From Silicimonas sp. (GTDB lineage: Bacteria > Pseudomonadota > Alphaproteobacteria > Rhodobacterales > Rhodobacteraceae): DNA of 64,000 bases. The stretch lies in assembly GCA_022820365.1 (NCBI GenBank), contig JAJEFO010000043.1:1-64000 (forward strand), in the 5' to 3' direction. The translations under genes were made by a program, and so were the position numbers. Of this stretch, positions 25,566-34,544 are shown one piece after another. The notes beneath the pieces were generated by a model that ran no database searches, was not told the DNA's origin, and saw only the letters and a program-made list of their open reading frames with translations. Every line of letters starts with the position of its first letter. Position 1 is the first letter of the stretch.

Positions 25566-26413
25566 GCCTCGTCCTCGACCGTGTTGCGAAGGGTGCCGAT
25601 GCCCTCGACCTCGACCTCGATCACGTCGCCGGGCTGCAGGAAACGCGGCGGGTCGAAACGCGCACCCGCGCCAGTGGGGGTGCCGGTGACAATGATGTCG
25701 CCGCTGTCGAGGGTCGTGAAGGTCGAGATGTAGGCGATCTGTTCGCGCACCGGAAACACCATGTTCTTCAGGTAGTCGTCCTGCCGTACCTCTCCGTTGA
25801 CCCGAGTGACGATTCGGGCGTCGTCAAGCTGGGCCGGATCGGTGAAGGGCACGATCCAGGGCCCCATGGCGCCAGAGCTGTCCCAGTTCTTGCCTTGGGT
25901 GACGTTGAATTTCGCGTGCCGAACCCAGTCACGAATCGTGCCCTCGTTGCACAATGTGAGCGCAGCGATGTGCTCGTGAGCATTTGATGGGGCAATTCGG
26001 CGTCCCGGCTTGCCGATCACGACCGCGACCTCGCCCTCGTAGTCAAGCCGTTCGCTTTCGGGCGGGCGGATCAGGGGCCGGTCATGGCCGGTAAAGCTCG
26101 ACGGGAAGCGCGGGAAAAGCGACATGTGCTTCGGCTGGTCGCTGCCATCCTTGTACTCGGCATTCCGGTCGGGAAAGTTGACGCCGACGCAAACGATTCG
26201 GCTGGGTTCCGGAATCGGAGGTTCGAACAAGATGCCCAGGTGTGAAGCGGTCCGGCCTGTTGCCGCATGGGCCAAGGCGTCAAGCCCGCCTGCCGCGACG
26301 ACGTCCTTGAGTGTCAGCCATTTCGGGAACTCCGGCGAAAGCGGGATGGCTCCCTGCTTGGTCACCATGCCGTAGAAGCGTTCGCTGTCGTGAATGTAAG
26401 TCGCGAATCTCAT
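25562..26413 (-). CDS. hpaG: FAA-hydrolase-family isomerase/decarboxylase (HpaG-like)
   Basis: The 283-residue protein has fumarylacetoacetase-fold motifs: VGVNFPDRNAEYK, DYEGEVAVVIGKPGRRI, DWVRHAKFNVTQGKNWDSSG and IITVTGTPTG-like text (DIIVTGTPTGAGARFDPP). HpaG decarboxylates 5-oxo-pent-3-ene-1,2,5-tricarboxylate. E. coli HpaG is a fused two-domain protein; this one has a single domain, as in many alphaproteobacteria. The stop overlaps hpaH by 4 bases and the start overlaps the decarboxylase gene by 4 bases. Confidence 0.82.
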   Translation of the reverse strand: MRFATYIHDSERFYGMVTKQGAIPLSPEFPKWLTLKDVVAAGGLDALAHAATGRTASHLGILFEPPIPEPSRIVCVGVNFPDRNAEYKDGSDQPKHMSLFPRFPSSFTGHDRPLIRPPESERLDYEGEVAVVIGKPGRRIAPSNAHEHIAALTLCNEGTIRDWVRHAKFNVTQGKNWDSSGAMGPWIVPFTDPAQLDDARIVTRVNGEVRQDDYLKNMVFPVREQIAYISTFTTLDSGDIIVTGTPTGAGARFDPPRFLQPGDVIEVEVEGIGTLRNTVEDEA

Positions 26414-27816
26414 GCCAGTTCCACCATCACGTCATAGGCCGCCATCACGTCGTCACGCGTGGTGCCGAACTGTCCGACCTGGAAGCGTACCGCGGCCCGC
26501 CCATCGACTTGGGTCTGCGTCACGTAGATCCGCCCGTCGTCGTTCAGGCGGTTCACGAATTCCAGCTGTCCCGCGTCATCCTTCCCGAAGAGGCGAAACG
26601 TGAACAGCGACAGAATCGGGTCGGTCACGATCTCGAACCTGCTGTCGTCCCGAATTTTCCCGGCAAGCTCTTCGGACCATGCGACATGGTTTCGGATGCG
26701 GCGGCGGAGGCCTTCCAGCCCGTAGGCCCTGATCAGGAACCAGAGCTTGAGCGCGCGGAACCTCCGGCCAAGCGGAATCGACCATTCCGAATAGTTGATG
26801 AATCCGTCTGCGCCATGAGTCTTCAGGTATTCGGGCTTGATTGCCAGCGTACGCGTCAGATCCTGCGGCGAGCGCACGAAATGAACGGATCCGTCAAACT
26901 GTCCTCCGAGCCACTTGTAGGGATTTAAGACCACGCTGTCCGCCTCCTCGGTGCCGGCCCAGAGGTGCCGGAACTCGGGGCAGATCATGGCGTTGCCGGC
27001 CCAAGCTGCGTCCACGTGAAGATAAAGTTCGTGCTTCCTCGCAACCTCCGCGATGCGGTCCACTTCGTCGGAGGCGCCCATGCTGGTGCCGCCGACGCAG
27101 GAGATGATGCCTGCTGGCAGGTGCCCCGCGGCAAGGTCGGACTTGATCGCGTCGTCCAGTGCCGAGGAGTTCATGGACCTAAGCGGTCCCGTTGTGGGAA
27201 TTCGGACGAGGTTGTCCTGTCCGATCCCGGCAACCCAGATCGCACGGTCGATCGACGTGTGCACTTCGGCCGTCGCGTAGATTCGAAGGGGTTTCTGCCC
27301 CGGCAGTCCGGTCTGGTTTCCCTGCCACGCAAGCGTGCGTTCCCGCATGGTCAGGACGGCGGCGAGCGTGGCTTCGGAGGCGCTGCCATGGATGACGCCA
27401 TGGAATGTCTCGGGCAGGTCGAGAGCCTGGCGAAGCCAATCAAGGACTCGCGTTTCCAGTTCGGTTCCTGCGGGCGAAGTCTGCCAGATCATGCACTGTA
27501 CGGCGATGTTCGCGATCATGTAGTCCGCGACCACCGAGGGCGGCGTTGCATTCGAGCAGAAATAGGCGAAGAAGCTTGGATGTTGCCAATGCGTGATGCC
27601 GGGCATGACAAGGCGGTCCACGTCGCTGAAGATCGTCTCCATGTCTTCGGCTTCCTCGGGCGGCGCTTCGGGAAGCGAAGCTGCAATCTCGCCGGGCGAA
27701 ACCTGTGATCGGACCGGGCGCTCACGAATGGTGCGATGATAGTCGGCACCCCATTCCGCCGCTCGCCGGCCCCAATGGGCGAGGTCGTCCCAATTCGGTT
27801 CGCGGCGCTCTGTCAT
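26410..27816 (-). CDS. PLP-dependent aromatic-amino-acid-type decarboxylase
   Basis: The 468-residue protein belongs to the group-II PLP decarboxylases (aromatic-L-amino-acid, tyrosine and glutamate decarboxylases). It has ITHWQHPSFFAYFCSN, GSASEATLAAVL, YLHVDAAWAG and the PLP lysine in VLNPYKWLGGQFDGS. It is embedded in the hpa operon with 4-base overlaps on both sides, so it is co-translated with ring-cleavage enzymes. A role converting DOPA or tyrosine to the amine, ahead of oxidation to (dihydroxy)phenylacetate, is an inference from this context. Confidence 0.88.
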   Translation of the reverse strand: MTERREPNWDDLAHWGRRAAEWGADYHRTIRERPVRSQVSPGEIAASLPEAPPEEAEDMETIFSDVDRLVMPGITHWQHPSFFAYFCSNATPPSVVADYMIANIAVQCMIWQTSPAGTELETRVLDWLRQALDLPETFHGVIHGSASEATLAAVLTMRERTLAWQGNQTGLPGQKPLRIYATAEVHTSIDRAIWVAGIGQDNLVRIPTTGPLRSMNSSALDDAIKSDLAAGHLPAGIISCVGGTSMGASDEVDRIAEVARKHELYLHVDAAWAGNAMICPEFRHLWAGTEEADSVVLNPYKWLGGQFDGSVHFVRSPQDLTRTLAIKPEYLKTHGADGFINYSEWSIPLGRRFRALKLWFLIRAYGLEGLRRRIRNHVAWSEELAGKIRDDSRFEIVTDPILSLFTFRLFGKDDAGQLEFVNRLNDDGRIYVTQTQVDGRAAVRFQVGQFGTTRDDVMAAYDVMVELA

Positions 27817-28796
27817 GGTGCGATGATCGGTGTGGCTTCAAGTGTCGGAGGTTTGGTCTCGACGCCGACAAAGCGCGTGCCGTGCTCGAACCAGCTGCGG
27901 GGGGCCGGCGCGCCCCAAAGGGTTTGTCGCTGCGGATCCTTCAGGTCCCACCGGATCGGTTCATGGTCCGGGTCAATCGTCTGGTAGTCGGAGCAGTAGA
28001 TCTCCGTCCGGTGCCCGTCGGGGTCGAGAATGTACAAAAAGAACGCATTGGAAATCCCGTGGCGTCCCGGGCCCCGCTCGATGTTGTCGAGATAGCCGGT
28101 GGTCGACATGAGATCGAGCAGGTCGATGATGTTCAGTGGCGTCGGCACCCAGAACGCGATGTGGTGCAGCCTCGGCCCGGTGCCGTTGGTGAAGGCAATG
28201 TCGTGGACTCCCCCCTTCCGGTGCATCCATGCTGCCCAGAGCCGGCCCGTGTCCTCGTCTTCCGTATATTCGGTCACGCGGAATCCGATGTCGCTGTAAG
28301 ACGCGACCGAGGCGTCGACGTCGGTCGAAAAGAAGTTGCAATGGTCGATTCGAAGCGGCTTCACGCCCCGGTAGAGCGCGTACTGCTGGTGGATCCAGGG
28401 CAGGCGGTCCATTTGGTGGTAGAACTCGATCGGAGTTCCGAGATTGTCGGTAGTTGCGAGCGTGCGGCCTTGATGCGCCCGCTCCACCCATTCCGTGGCG
28501 CGACCTCCGGATCTGAAGTGAGCATCGGCCCGGTCCAGGTCCTCCTCCGAAAACACCTTGAACGACAGGGACTCGACCGTGCCCGGGGCGTCAGACTTCT
28601 GCAAGATCAAGCAATGATGACCTCGTTCCTCCATCGCACGAAGGTAGATGTGGCTGGCGGTCTCGTCCGTGACCTGAAGTCCCAGCGTGTCAACGTAGAA
28701 GTGTCTTGACGCCTTCATGTCCGCAACGTTCAGGCAGGCATGGCTGAGGCGAACCGTGTTGAAGGACGGGGCGAGGGCGGGGGCGGGCACAGGCAT
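27813..28796 (-). CDS. hpaD: 3,4-dihydroxyphenylacetate 2,3-dioxygenase (extradiol, VOC fold)
   Basis: The 327-residue protein has two vicinal-oxygen-chelate repeats. The metal site can be read as His152 (RIDHCNFF), His211 (LHHIAFW) and Glu265 (GHRTEIYCSDY). Second-shell residues are present as His198 (GGVHDIAF), His246 (PGRHGIS) and Tyr255. This matches type-I homoprotocatechuate dioxygenases (MndD/HPCD), which open the ring of 3,4-dihydroxyphenylacetate with Fe(II) or Mn(II). It overlaps the decarboxylase gene by 4 bases; 125 non-coding bases separate it from hpaE. Confidence 0.9.
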   Translation of the reverse strand: MPVPAPALAPSFNTVRLSHACLNVADMKASRHFYVDTLGLQVTDETASHIYLRAMEERGHHCLILQKSDAPGTVESLSFKVFSEEDLDRADAHFRSGGRATEWVERAHQGRTLATTDNLGTPIEFYHQMDRLPWIHQQYALYRGVKPLRIDHCNFFSTDVDASVASYSDIGFRVTEYTEDEDTGRLWAAWMHRKGGVHDIAFTNGTGPRLHHIAFWVPTPLNIIDLLDLMSTTGYLDNIERGPGRHGISNAFFLYILDPDGHRTEIYCSDYQTIDPDHEPIRWDLKDPQRQTLWGAPAPRSWFEHGTRFVGVETKPPTLEATPIIAP

Positions 28797-28921
28797 GGTC
28801 GAACCTTGTCAGATGGCGGGCAGGTGGCCAAGACCCAGTGGCTTGCCCAGGCCAAGGCGTTTATGTGCTCGATTTGTCGGGCGGCAGTTCCTTGGCGGCT
28901 GATTGACTCCAGCAGGCTGCA

Positions 28922-30427
28922 TCAGTTTCCCAGCCGCGGAATCTTGTGCTCGCCGGTCGCAAACCCGATGTGCTTCTGCTCCATGTAGAACTCGAAGCTC
29001 CAGTCTCCGCCGTCGCGGCCCATGCCGCTGGCCTTTGTGCCTCCAAATGGGGTCGGGAGATGGCGCACGTTTTCCGAGTTCACCCAGATCATGCCGGCTT
29101 CGAGCCTGTCCGTAACGCGAAGCGCGCGCGTCAGGTCTTTCGTCCAGACATATGCGGTCAGGCCGTATTCGGTGTCATTGGCGAGTTCCAGCGCCTCATC
29201 CTCGTCCGAGAACCCGATCGAGGTCAGGACCGGGCCGAAAATCTCTTCCTGGGCGATGCGCATGCCGTTGTTGGCACCGGTAAACAGGGTCGGCTGGACA
29301 AAGTAACCCGTCGCGTCGTCCGCAGTGCCGCCGACGGCGATGGTCGCGCCTTCGCTGGTCGCGATGTCAAAATAGGACGTGACTTTTTTGAAATGATCTT
29401 CGGCGATAAGCGGGCCGATTTCGGTTTCAGGATCCAGCGGGTGGCCGACCTTGATCCTGTTCACGCGTTCGATCAGCCGGGCCTCGAACTCCTCGCGGAT
29501 GGACTCCTGCACCAGAAGGCGCGAGGACGACGTGCATCGTTCGCCATTGATCGAGTAGATCATGAAGATCACGGCTTCGAGGGCGCGTTCCAGGTCGGCG
29601 TCGTCGAAGACGATCACGGGATTCTTGCCGCCCAATTCCAGATGCACGCGCTTGAGCGTGTCGGCACCTTGTTTGACAATCAACTTGCCGGTCGCGCTTT
29701 CTCCGACGAAGGCGATGGCCTTCAGGTGCGGGTGCTCGCAGAGTGCCTTGCCTGCTTCCTCGCCATAGCCGTTAACGGTGTTGAGCACGCCTGGCGGTAG
29801 GCCAGCGCCTTCGGCAATCTCGACGAGCAACCGAGCGGTGAGCGGCGACAGTTCGGCGGGCTTGTGGACCACGGTGCATCCGGCGGCGAGGGCTGGCGCG
29901 ATCTTCCAGGTCGAGAGCATGAAGGGCGTGTTCCAAGGCGTAATGATCCCCACCGGGCCAATCGGCACGCGGGTGGTGACATTCGCAAGTCCGGGCGAGG
30001 GGAGGTTGTATCCGTCCCGTGCCGAGACGACCTGGTCGGCGAAGTACCGGAAATTCTCGGCGCCTCGGAGCGCTGCCTTCGACATGAAGCGATAGGCCTG
30101 CCCGGTGTCCCAGCATTCGCAGAGCGCAATTTCCTCGGCGCGTGCCTCGATCGCTTCGGCGACCCGGATCAGGGTGGCCTTGCGCTCCTTCGCCGGCAAG
30201 TCGCGCCAAGCCGCAAAGGCGTCATGGGCGGCGTGCGCGGCGGCGTCGATGTCTTGGGACGTTCCCAGTGCAACATCGCAGATCCTGCTCTTGTCGACTG
30301 GCGAGACAGAAGCAAATGTTCCGCCGGATCCGTCTTGATCGGTGCCGCCAATGCGGTTTGAAACACCGCCTGTCCGGAACCGCTCAAGGTGTCCGTCAAG
30401 CGCAGTTAGGTTGTCGGAAAGGGTCAT
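28922..30427 (-). CDS. hpaE: 5-carboxymethyl-2-hydroxymuconate-semialdehyde dehydrogenase
   Basis: The 501-residue NAD-dependent aldehyde dehydrogenase has the catalytic Glu in LELGGKNPVIVFDDADLE, the catalytic Cys in NGERCTSSSRLLVQESI and the cofactor motif FVGESATGKLI. Together with neighbours hpaD, hpaF and hpaG it is best called HpaE, which oxidises the ring-cleavage semialdehyde to the dicarboxylate. It overlaps hpaF by 4 bases. Confidence 0.9.
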   Translation of the reverse strand: MTLSDNLTALDGHLERFRTGGVSNRIGGTDQDGSGGTFASVSPVDKSRICDVALGTSQDIDAAAHAAHDAFAAWRDLPAKERKATLIRVAEAIEARAEEIALCECWDTGQAYRFMSKAALRGAENFRYFADQVVSARDGYNLPSPGLANVTTRVPIGPVGIITPWNTPFMLSTWKIAPALAAGCTVVHKPAELSPLTARLLVEIAEGAGLPPGVLNTVNGYGEEAGKALCEHPHLKAIAFVGESATGKLIVKQGADTLKRVHLELGGKNPVIVFDDADLERALEAVIFMIYSINGERCTSSSRLLVQESIREEFEARLIERVNRIKVGHPLDPETEIGPLIAEDHFKKVTSYFDIATSEGATIAVGGTADDATGYFVQPTLFTGANNGMRIAQEEIFGPVLTSIGFSDEDEALELANDTEYGLTAYVWTKDLTRALRVTDRLEAGMIWVNSENVRHLPTPFGGTKASGMGRDGGDWSFEFYMEQKHIGFATGEHKIPRLGN

Positions 30428-30813
30428 TTGTCGCCTTTCAGATGATCGCGAATCGTGCCGGTCTTTGGAGAGAGCCCAGGATCGATGTCGCGGACTTCCA
30501 GCGAAAGAGCCAGGGAATGCCCACTCATGTAGGGATTGATGAACTCGCGTGCAGCTGTGAAGAGTTGCTTCGCGATCTTGTCCTTGACGGCGTCGGGACG
30601 GCCGCCGCGAAGGCGGACCGAGATGTCAACGAAGCCGTGCCCGTCAGTTCCGTCAGCAATCGCGTGGTGATCGGCCCGATAGGCACGCACCCTGACGCCC
30701 GCCATCGGGATCTCGTCAATTGCGGCCGCTGCCAGCCTGAGGCGCTCGCAAAGGCCGCCGACATCGATCGCCTCCTCGAGATTTGACGAATATTCCACAA
30801 GCACGTGCGGCAT
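30424..30813 (-). CDS. hpaF: 5-carboxymethyl-2-hydroxymuconate isomerase
   Basis: The 129-residue protein starts PHVLVEYSSNLEEAID after the initiator Met. Like other tautomerase-fold CHM isomerases it would use Pro1 as general base after Met removal. The open frame begins at 30834, but the ATG at 30813 has an AAGGAA site upstream and places Pro second. It is the promoter-proximal gene of the operon and diverges from hpaR. Confidence 0.88.
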   Translation of the reverse strand: MPHVLVEYSSNLEEAIDVGGLCERLRLAAAAIDEIPMAGVRVRAYRADHHAIADGTDGHGFVDISVRLRGGRPDAVKDKIAKQLFTAAREFINPYMSGHSLALSLEVRDIDPGLSPKTGTIRDHLKGDK

Positions 30814-30822
30814 TGCATTTCC

Positions 30823-30871
30823 TTGACATATCAATAATTGAGTTGTTAAGCAAATGCCGTTGTCCTGTCAA
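30823..30871. promoter_or_regulatory. Overlapping divergent hpaF/hpaR promoters with HpaR-type operator
   Basis: On the minus strand a TTGACA (30871-30866) and TAACAA (30848-30843), 17 bases apart, point to hpaF. On the plus strand TTGACA (30823-30828) with a weak GTTAAG-like -10 points to hpaR. TCAAT-A-ATTGA (30831-30841) is a perfect palindrome inside a wider imperfect one, and it overlaps both. This is the expected site for the MarR-type HpaR repressor. Confidence 0.6.
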
Positions 30872-30882
30872 GAGTCGATCCG

Positions 30883-31332
30883 ATGCCAAACGAAAAGGTC
30901 GCGCTTCCGCCAACTCGCCGCTCGCTGCCGATCGCGCTGATCCGGGCTCGGGAGGTTGTCATGGCACCGATCCGCGAGATGCTGGCGGGGACCGGTTTGA
31001 CCGAGCAGCAGTGGCGAGTGCTGCGCGTCCTGGACGAATTCGGCCCGATGGATGCATCGCGATTGTCCAGGGAAGCCGGCCTAATGGCGTCGAGCCTGAC
31101 TCGGATCGTGCAGTCAATGGTGACTGACGGGCTCGTGACCCGGGAAACGTCGACGTTTGATCGCCGCCGGCAGGTCATCGGGATAGCGTCCGGAGGCAGA
31201 AAGGTGTTGGTAGACAACCGTGCTGCTGCTTTGAAAATTGCGGAAGACCTTCGTGACAGGCTCGGCGAGCGTGACCTTGAGAAGCTCCTAGATCTGCTTG
31301 AAGCCTTGGCGGAAGCTGACTCAAGGACGTGA
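30883..31332 (+). CDS. hpaR: MarR-family repressor of the homoprotocatechuate operon
   Basis: The 149-residue winged-helix protein has the HpaR pattern: PLIREMLAGTGLTEQQWRVL-like text (PIREMLAGTGLTEQQWRVLR), then FGPMDASRLSREAGLMASSL and the wing VTRETSTFDRRRQVIGI. HpaR represses the meta-cleavage operon until a 4-hydroxyphenylacetate-type ligand binds. It is divergent from hpaF across a palindrome, consistent with auto- and operon regulation. Confidence 0.88.
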   Translation: MPNEKVALPPTRRSLPIALIRAREVVMAPIREMLAGTGLTEQQWRVLRVLDEFGPMDASRLSREAGLMASSLTRIVQSMVTDGLVTRETSTFDRRRQVIGIASGGRKVLVDNRAAALKIAEDLRDRLGERDLEKLLDLLEALAEADSRT

Positions 31333-31384
31333 GGGCCTTGTCATGCGCTTTTTTGGGCCACGACGATCACGATCATGAGGATGA

Positions 31385-33490
31385 GTGACTTTGACGGATA
31401 GATCGATGGCTCTCAACCTTCTCCGGGTTGCCTTGGACGATCAGGCTGCGGACTTCCGGCAGGGGCAATGGGAGGCCATAGATGCGTTGGTCAACAGACG
31501 TGACCGTCTGCTTGTGGTGCAGCGCACCGGATGGGGAAAGAGCTCGGTTTACTTCATCGCCACGAGGATCCTGCGGGAATCCGGGCGTGGCCCGACCCTC
31601 ATCGTTTCGCCTCTGCTTGCCTTGATGCGGAACCAGATCGAAGCCGCCCGTCGACTGGGAATTCGCGCAGAAACCATCAATTCGACCAATCGAGAAAACT
31701 GGCCGTCCCTCCAGCACGACGTGCGCAAAGGCAAGGTGGACGCTCTGTTGATTTCTCCAGAACGGTTGGCCAACGACGAATTTGTCGAAGACGTCTTGAT
31801 GCCGATTGCCGCAGGCATTGGCTTGCTGGTGGTCGACGAAGCGCATTGCATCTCTGATTGGGGACATGATTTTCGTCCCGACTATCGGCGTCTTTCAAAT
31901 GTCATTCAGCATATGCCCGAGAACGTACCGATACTTGGGACGACCGCGACGGCGAACAACCGTGTCATTGAAGACGTCCAATCCCAGCTCGGCGATGTCG
32001 GCGTGCAGCGCGGCATACTGATGCGCGAATCTCTTGCCCTGCAGAACTTGAAATTGCCTTCCCAGCAGGCACGCTTGGCGTGGCTCGCCGAACATTTGGA
32101 CGCGCTGCCCGGAACCGGGATCATCTATACGCTGACGAAGCGCGACGCGGATCAGGTCGCCAACTGGCTTCGATTGCGAGGGATTTCGGCCAGCCCTTAC
32201 TATAGCGGCGCAAGATCGGAGGGCTTCGAGGACTCGGACTCCTATCGCAGGTACGTGGAAGAGCAGCTTCTGCAAAACGAGATAAAGGCACTGGTCGCAA
32301 CGAGTGCGCTTGGCATGGGATATGACAAGCCGGATCTCGGGTTCGTCATTCACTACCAGGCACCGGGATCAATTGTGGCTTATTACCAGCAGGTTGGCCG
32401 CGCCGGACGCGGCATCAGCCACGCGGTCGGAATCATGATGTCGGGCCACGAAGACGAAGAGATACACGATTACTTTCGAAGAACCGCATTCCCCGAGGAG
32501 GAGTGGGTGCAGAACATTCTTGCTCGATTGGAAAAGGGCGACGGGCTGACCCTTCGTCAATTGGAAGGCGCAGTCAATCTCAGGTACGGGCAAATTCAGC
32601 AAGTGCTGAAGCATCTGTCCGTGGAAAGCGTTGCGCCGGTCATCCAGTCTGGATCGACATGGCGCCGTACGCCTGTCCCGTATCAGATGGACCGAGCCAA
32701 GATTCAACGGCTGACCAATCAGCGGGAATCCGAGTGGCATGAGGTGCAGGAATATGTTGGGGAAAGTGGGTGCCTGATGAAGTTTCTGGCCGAGGCGCTT
32801 GACGACATTGACCCCCAGCCATGTGGAAAATGTGCCTCCTGCATCGGGAGCCCAATTGTCGACACGTCCTTTCCGCGGGAAAACGCGATAGATGCCGCAC
32901 GGTTTCTCGGCCAGTCAGAGTTTCCTCTGGAATGCAACAAGCAAGTCGCGAGCGGTGCGTTCACAAGATACGACTTCACCGCCAACCTACGCGAGTCGCA
33001 TCGTGCCAACACCGGGCGTGTTCTTTCTCGATGGGACGATGCAGGCTGGGGATCCTTGGTCGCCGAGGACAAGCATGACGGGCGCTTTCGCGACGAACTC
33101 GTTGATGCAGCGGCGGACATGTTGAACCATCGATGGATTCCAAGTCCCCGGCCGACCTGGGTTACATGCGTCCCGTCGACAAGACACCGGAGCCTGGTTG
33201 CCGACTACTCAAGGCGGTTGGCTGTGGTACTGGAACTTCCCTTTGAGCCTGTCGTGACCAAGATCAAGGAGAACAAGCCGCAGAAACTGCAGCAGAACAG
33301 GTACCATCAGTGCCGAAACCTCGATGGTGTCTTCGCAATTCGTGGGCAACTGCCGACCGGGCCTGTCCTTCTGGTTGACGACGTCGTAGACTCCAAGTGG
33401 ACAATGACCATTGTCGCGGCGCTTCTTCGACGCGCTGGCAGCGGGCCGGTCTGGCCCTTCGCCTTGGCAACCGCAAGCATCGGAGCCTGA
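31385..33490 (+). CDS. RecQ-like helicase with C-terminal phosphoribosyltransferase domain
   Basis: The 701-residue protein has RecQ helicase motifs: Walker A RTGWGKS (47-53), DEAH (151-154), the aromatic loop ISDWGHDFRPDYR (156-168), TTATA (186-190) and motif VI QQVGRAGRG (335-343). Four cysteines (463, 480, 483, 486) form a probable Zn site. No HRDC domain follows; instead residues about 590-700 look like a ComF-type PRTase with the PRPP-loop core LLVDDVVDSKWTMT (662-675). The start is a GTG with GAGGA upstream; an ATG lies 7 codons on. It sits one base before a DprA-like gene. The pairing resembles what I recall of PsyrTA-type toxin-antitoxin/defence modules. Confidence 0.88.
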   Translation: MTLTDRSMALNLLRVALDDQAADFRQGQWEAIDALVNRRDRLLVVQRTGWGKSSVYFIATRILRESGRGPTLIVSPLLALMRNQIEAARRLGIRAETINSTNRENWPSLQHDVRKGKVDALLISPERLANDEFVEDVLMPIAAGIGLLVVDEAHCISDWGHDFRPDYRRLSNVIQHMPENVPILGTTATANNRVIEDVQSQLGDVGVQRGILMRESLALQNLKLPSQQARLAWLAEHLDALPGTGIIYTLTKRDADQVANWLRLRGISASPYYSGARSEGFEDSDSYRRYVEEQLLQNEIKALVATSALGMGYDKPDLGFVIHYQAPGSIVAYYQQVGRAGRGISHAVGIMMSGHEDEEIHDYFRRTAFPEEEWVQNILARLEKGDGLTLRQLEGAVNLRYGQIQQVLKHLSVESVAPVIQSGSTWRRTPVPYQMDRAKIQRLTNQRESEWHEVQEYVGESGCLMKFLAEALDDIDPQPCGKCASCIGSPIVDTSFPRENAIDAARFLGQSEFPLECNKQVASGAFTRYDFTANLRESHRANTGRVLSRWDDAGWGSLVAEDKHDGRFRDELVDAAADMLNHRWIPSPRPTWVTCVPSTRHRSLVADYSRRLAVVLELPFEPVVTKIKENKPQKLQQNRYHQCRNLDGVFAIRGQLPTGPVLLVDDVVDSKWTMTIVAALLRRAGSGPVWPFALATASIGA

Positions 33491-33491
33491 A

Positions 33492-34472
33492 ATGAACCCA
33501 AGCTCCCAAGCACAGGCCATGATGCTCCTTACCGTATCGCTCGGAAAGCCCGACAATGCGGACCAAAAGCCGCTCTCCGTGCGTGAGTGGTCGCGCCTCG
33601 CAGCCTGGCTGAAGGAGCGCGAAATCGAACCGTCCGACCTTTTGAAGGGTGACCTGAAGTTCAAGCTTTCCGGGTGGATGGACCGGTCGGTCACATTGTC
33701 CCGTCTCGAACAACTCATTGGTCGCGGGGGAACGCTGGGGCTTTCGCTTGAAAGGTGGCGGCGGGCCGGCATTTGGGTCATTGCGCGGCCGGAACCGGAA
33801 TATCCGGACCGCCTGAAACGTCGGCTGCAGCTGGCTTCCCCGCCGATCCTGTTCGGTTGCGGCAACAAGGCGCTCCTTGATCGGGGAGGAATTGCGGTCG
33901 TCGGGTCCAGGGCTGCAGATCGCGAAGACATTGAATTCACCGAAGACCTCGGCAAGGAAGTCGCACGGCAAGGGCTTTCGATCGTGTCTGGCGGAGCGCG
34001 GGGCGTTGACGAGAGCGCGATGCTCGGCGCGCTCAGAAGCGAAGGCACCGCGATCGGGGTATTGGCGGACAGCCTGTTGCGTTCCGGAACGTCCGAAAGG
34101 TTCAGGAAGTATCTAATTTCTGGCGATCTGGTGCTGACGACGCCGTTCAATCCAGAGGCAGGGTTCAACGTGGGCAACGCGATGTCTCGCAATCGGTATA
34201 TTTACGGCCTTGCAGACGCGGCGATCGTGATAAGCAGCACGCCAGACAAGGGCGGTACCTGGAACGGTGCCCTGGAAGATCTGAAGGCCGCATGGGTGCC
34301 CTTGTGGGTCAAGCGTACCAAGAACGAGAAGTCGGGAAATCCCGAACTTGTCAGGAGAGGAGCGAGATGGCTTCCGGACGATCTGCCGTCACTCGATCAA
34401 TTGATGAACGGCTCAACCGGCCGAACTGAAGATTCCGATCACGCCGGTCTTCCCCTCTTCGAAGAATTGTAG
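33492..34472 (+). CDS. DprA-like (SLOG/Rossmann) DNA-processing-type protein
   Basis: The 326-residue protein carries DprA Rossmann motifs: GIAVVGSRAADREDIEF (133-149), IVSGGARGVDESAM (164-177), GNAMSRNRYIYGLADA (228-243) and GGTWNGALEDLK (254-265). The N-terminal 90 residues are divergent and the C-terminal winged helix of classical DprA is not evident. The ATG at 33492 follows the helicase stop by one base, so the two are coupled. Standard DprA loads RecA on transforming ssDNA; here the dedicated helicase-PRTase partner argues for a different, possibly defensive or antitoxin, job. Confidence 0.86.
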   Translation: MNPSSQAQAMMLLTVSLGKPDNADQKPLSVREWSRLAAWLKEREIEPSDLLKGDLKFKLSGWMDRSVTLSRLEQLIGRGGTLGLSLERWRRAGIWVIARPEPEYPDRLKRRLQLASPPILFGCGNKALLDRGGIAVVGSRAADREDIEFTEDLGKEVARQGLSIVSGGARGVDESAMLGALRSEGTAIGVLADSLLRSGTSERFRKYLISGDLVLTTPFNPEAGFNVGNAMSRNRYIYGLADAAIVISSTPDKGGTWNGALEDLKAAWVPLWVKRTKNEKSGNPELVRRGARWLPDDLPSLDQLMNGSTGRTEDSDHAGLPLFEEL

Positions 34473-34544
34473 AGCGGCACCTGTTTGACGCATGCCGCCA
34501 ATCGAAGCGATTTTGTCCGGCACCGCCACGCATCTTGCCGCACG

